DNA from: Candidatus Aerophobota bacterium
Lineage (GTDB): Bacteria; Aerophobota; Aerophobia; Aerophobales; B3-G15
Direction of reading: 5' to 3'
Assembly (NCBI GenBank): GCA_021162265.1
Contig: JAGGZA010000033.1
Location: forward strand, 1-8,366
DNA: 8,366 bases
A program made the translations under genes and the position numbers. How positions within the stretch are numbered: the first letter of the stretch is position 1; every line of letters begins with the position of its first letter. Below, piece after piece: positions 6,830 through 8,366 of the stretch. The notes under the pieces were generated by a model. The model worked only from the letters and a program-made list of their open reading frames with translations. It was not told the DNA's origin and did no database searches.

Positions 6830-7834
6830 TTGGAAAATAAAGAGGCTATAGTTTTTGTAGTGGATGATGAAAAAAGTGTACAGGTATCGCTTAAAATGAT
6901 TTTAAAAGATAGATACAGGGTTTTTACCTTTACCCATCCCGAAGATGCTCTTTTGAAACTCTCTCTCGAACCAGATCTTATTTTCACGGATATAAGGATG
7001 TTCTCTATGAATGGACTTGAATTTTTAGAAAAGGTAAAAAAAATAAAGCCTCAGACAGAAGTTATTATGATAACTGCCTATCCAGACTTTTCCTCCAGCC
7101 TCAAAGCTCTTCGTGAGGGTGCCTTTGATTACATTGTTAAACCCTTTGGGAAGGAGCAAGTGTTAAATGCTGCTGAGAGAGCACTCCAGAAAAGAATCCA
7201 GACTATAGAAAATAGAAGGATTATTCATGATTTGCGAAAAGCTATTGAACTGAACTATGAGGCAACGACAAAATCTCTTGTTCTGGCTGTAGATGCAAAG
7301 GATTCTTATACAGCAGAGCACTCCCGGAGAACCTCGCAGCTTCTGGCAATACTTGGAAAAAGAATTGGCATACCCGAGCATAAACTAACAGTTTACAAAC
7401 GAGCAGCAGAGCTTCACGATATCGGTAAAATAGGAATTGAGGAAAAAATATTAAGAAAAAAAGGAGCCTTAACCTCTTATGAGTTTGAGAAAATAAAACA
7501 ACATCCTGTTATTGGTTACCAGATACTCCGTCCAACTACCTTCCTTCAAGAAGGGCTGGATATAGTTTTATACCACCATGAAAGCTATGATGGCAGTGGA
7601 TATCCTGAAGGTCTTAAAGGTAAGAAAATTCCTTTCCCGGCAAGATTATTCACAATCATTGATGCCTATGATGCTATGACTACCGAAAGATGTTATAAAG
7701 GAAAACTATCCTGCCGGGAGGCTATTGAAGAGATAATCAATGCAAAGGGCAAGCAATTTGACCCGGAACTTGTAGATCTTGTCATTCCTCATTTTTTAAA
7801 GCTTGAAAGAGACGGTTATCTTCATAATTTGTAG
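6830..7834 (+). CDS. Two-component response regulator: receiver plus HD-GYP cyclic di-GMP phosphodiesterase
   Basis: A 334-residue RpfG-type regulator. When phosphorylated it would be expected to hydrolyse c-di-GMP in the cytoplasm. The receiver covers about 6-120, with acidic pair Asp12/Asp13 (FVVDDE), phosphoacceptor Asp54 (IFTDIRM), Thr82 (IMITAY) and Lys104 (YIVKPF), all intact. The usual Pro after that Met is Phe (RMFSMNG). A helical linker at 120-145 joins the HD-GYP domain (about 146-334). That domain has YTAEHSRR with His164, the HD pair His196-Asp197 with Lys200 in ELHDIGKIGI, His225 in QHPVIGY, HHESYDGSGYPEG (249-261) holding the GYP signature, and DAYDAMT (278-284). All metal-site and signature residues I would look for are visible, so it is probably active. 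There is no DNA-binding domain, so output is through the second messenger, not transcription. It is the only intact receiver in the cluster and therefore the likely target of both kinases. The TTG start has a strong ribosome site seven bases upstream. Confidence 0.95.
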   Translation: MENKEAIVFVVDDEKSVQVSLKMILKDRYRVFTFTHPEDALLKLSLEPDLIFTDIRMFSMNGLEFLEKVKKIKPQTEVIMITAYPDFSSSLKALREGAFDYIVKPFGKEQVLNAAERALQKRIQTIENRRIIHDLRKAIELNYEATTKSLVLAVDAKDSYTAEHSRRTSQLLAILGKRIGIPEHKLTVYKRAAELHDIGKIGIEEKILRKKGALTSYEFEKIKQHPVIGYQILRPTTFLQEGLDIVLYHHESYDGSGYPEGLKGKKIPFPARLFTIIDAYDAMTTERCYKGKLSCREAIEEIINAKGKQFDPELVDLVIPHFLKLERDGYLHNL

Positions 7835-7848
7835 ATATTTTCTATAAT
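7821..7848 (+). promoter_or_regulatory. Possible weak promoter for purF
   Basis: TATAAT at 7843-7848 is a perfect -10. The best -35 at a suitable distance is TTCATA (7821-7826, 4 of 6 matches, 16-base spacer), which lies in the end of the HD-GYP gene. In this AT-rich gap the -10 alone is weak evidence, and read-through from the cluster is an equal alternative because no terminator hairpin is visible between the genes. Confidence 0.3.
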
Positions 7849-7882
7849 TTAATCTATTGATCGTATTAATAATCAAACACCA

Positions 7883-7890
7883 GGGGAGGT
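7883..7890 (+). promoter_or_regulatory. Ribosome binding site for the GTG start of purF
   Basis: GGGGAGGT lies 6 bases before GTG 7897, a strong match. It fixes the start, leaving only four residues before the catalytic cysteine. Confidence 0.8.
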
Positions 7891-7896
7891 CTTTTT

Positions 7897-8366
7897 GTGA
7901 GAGAGGAATGCGGGGTATTTGGAATTCACAATCACCCTCAGGCAGCAAAGATAACCTACCTGGGTCTTTATGCTCTTCAACACAGGGGTCAGGAAAGTGC
8001 CGGGATTGTCGTAACAGATGGCTCCAATACGCTTGTTCACAGAGGAATGGGTCTTGTAGACTCTATATTTAGCGAAGAGGTTCTTTCCTCTCTACCCGGA
8101 AGATTTGCCATCGGTCACAACCGTTACTCTACAACAGGCTCTACATCCCCGGCTAATGTTCAACCTTTACTTATAAGCTTTTTTGGAGAGGGAATAGCCC
8201 TATCTCACAATGGAAACCTTATAAATGCTGCAAAAATAAGAGAAAAACTTGAATCTTCTGGTTCTATCTTTCAATCCACAATGGACACCGAGGTTATTGT
8301 TCATCTTTTTACAAAATTTAACAAGTCCCTGGGAAGAAAAAAAGCAGTGGTTGAGGCTTTAAGACG
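7897..8366 (+). CDS. purF: Amidophosphoribosyltransferase (PurF), N-terminal glutaminase domain; 3' end outside window
   Basis: The first 156 residues of glutamine-PRPP amidotransferase, which makes 5-phosphoribosylamine in the first committed step of purine synthesis. Only the class II (Ntn-type) glutaminase domain is in view. Cys5 in MREECGVFGI is the nucleophile exposed after removal of the leader. The other glutaminase motifs are LQHRGQESAGI (27-37), GHNRYSTTG (73-81), SHNGNL (103-108) and STMDTE (127-132). The EECGVFGI start is of the Bacillus type, which has a cleaved propeptide and usually a 4Fe-4S cluster in the part not seen here, unlike the E. coli type that begins Met-Cys. The leader is only four residues (MREE), shorter than the 11 of B. 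subtilis. The frame stays open to the end of the window. It is separated from the HD-GYP gene by 62 bases, too little for a purine riboswitch. It is probably a housekeeping gene unrelated to the signalling cluster. Confidence 0.95.
   Translation, partial: MREECGVFGIHNHPQAAKITYLGLYALQHRGQESAGIVVTDGSNTLVHRGMGLVDSIFSEEVLSSLPGRFAIGHNRYSTTGSTSPANVQPLLISFFGEGIALSHNGNLINAAKIREKLESSGSIFQSTMDTEVIVHLFTKFNKSLGRKKAVVEALR

Noticed and set aside
7835..7896. Purine riboswitch or terminator in the gap before purF
   Set aside because: The 62-base gap is too short for a purine riboswitch. The only stem seen is 5 base pairs (TTGAT/ATCAA), without a T tract.
7857..8072. + strand frame of 71 codons starting at TTG 7857
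   Set aside because: It is out of frame with the clear PurF sequence that begins at GTG 7897 with a strong ribosome site. Its translation resembles no protein.
1..8366. CRISPR arrays, tRNA or rRNA genes, insertion sequences, attachment sites
   Set aside because: No regularly spaced repeats, no tRNA- or rRNA-like conserved segments, and no transposase frames or terminal inverted repeats were seen. Gene order looks chromosomal.

Overview
The window is one AT-rich stretch of bacterial DNA, with every supported gene on the + strand. It holds the 3' end of a secreted-protein gene, then a compact five-gene cluster, then the 5' part of purF. The phylum cannot be fixed from sequence alone. A FlgD-Ig-like C-terminal domain, a 9-TM GAF/PAS histidine kinase, an HD-GYP response regulator and a Bacillus-type PurF N-terminus together fit an uncultured or candidate-phylum-like Gram-negative lineage (Omnitrophota/WOR-3/Desantisbacteria-like), or a relative of the deltaproteobacteria. 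That placement is inference. Non-ATG starts are frequent: TTG, GTG, TTG and GTG in four of the six genes whose starts are visible.

Layout: 1-492 is the C-terminus of a large surface or secreted protein, open at the left edge. 493-656 is a 164-base gap without a gene. It carries a full-consensus sigma-70-type promoter (TTGACA, 16-base spacer, TATAAT), preceded by two AATACTCT direct repeats spaced one helical turn apart and by an AAATAC/GTATTT inverted repeat touching the -35. 657-1040 encodes a small membrane-anchored protein of unknown function. 1050-2297 encodes a FabF-type beta-ketoacyl-ACP synthase. 2290-4779 encodes a membrane histidine kinase (9 TM, GAF, PAS, HisKA, HATPase). 4772-6811 encodes a second, soluble histidine kinase (degenerate receiver, GAF, PAS, HisKA, HATPase). 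6830-7834 encodes a receiver/HD-GYP response regulator. After a 62-base gap, 7897-8366 is the start of purF, open at the right edge.

How the genes may work together: spacing is 9 bases, then 8-base overlaps at two junctions, then 18 bases, so the first five genes look like one transcription unit. The two kinases share homologous PAS-HisKA-HATPase cores and are followed by only one intact receiver. The simplest reading is that a membrane input and a cytoplasmic input converge on one c-di-GMP-degrading response regulator with no DNA-binding domain. A fatty-acid condensing enzyme and a small membrane protein in the same unit raise the possibility that membrane lipid state is linked to c-di-GMP signalling. 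That link is a hypothesis from gene order only. purF appears to be a separate housekeeping gene.
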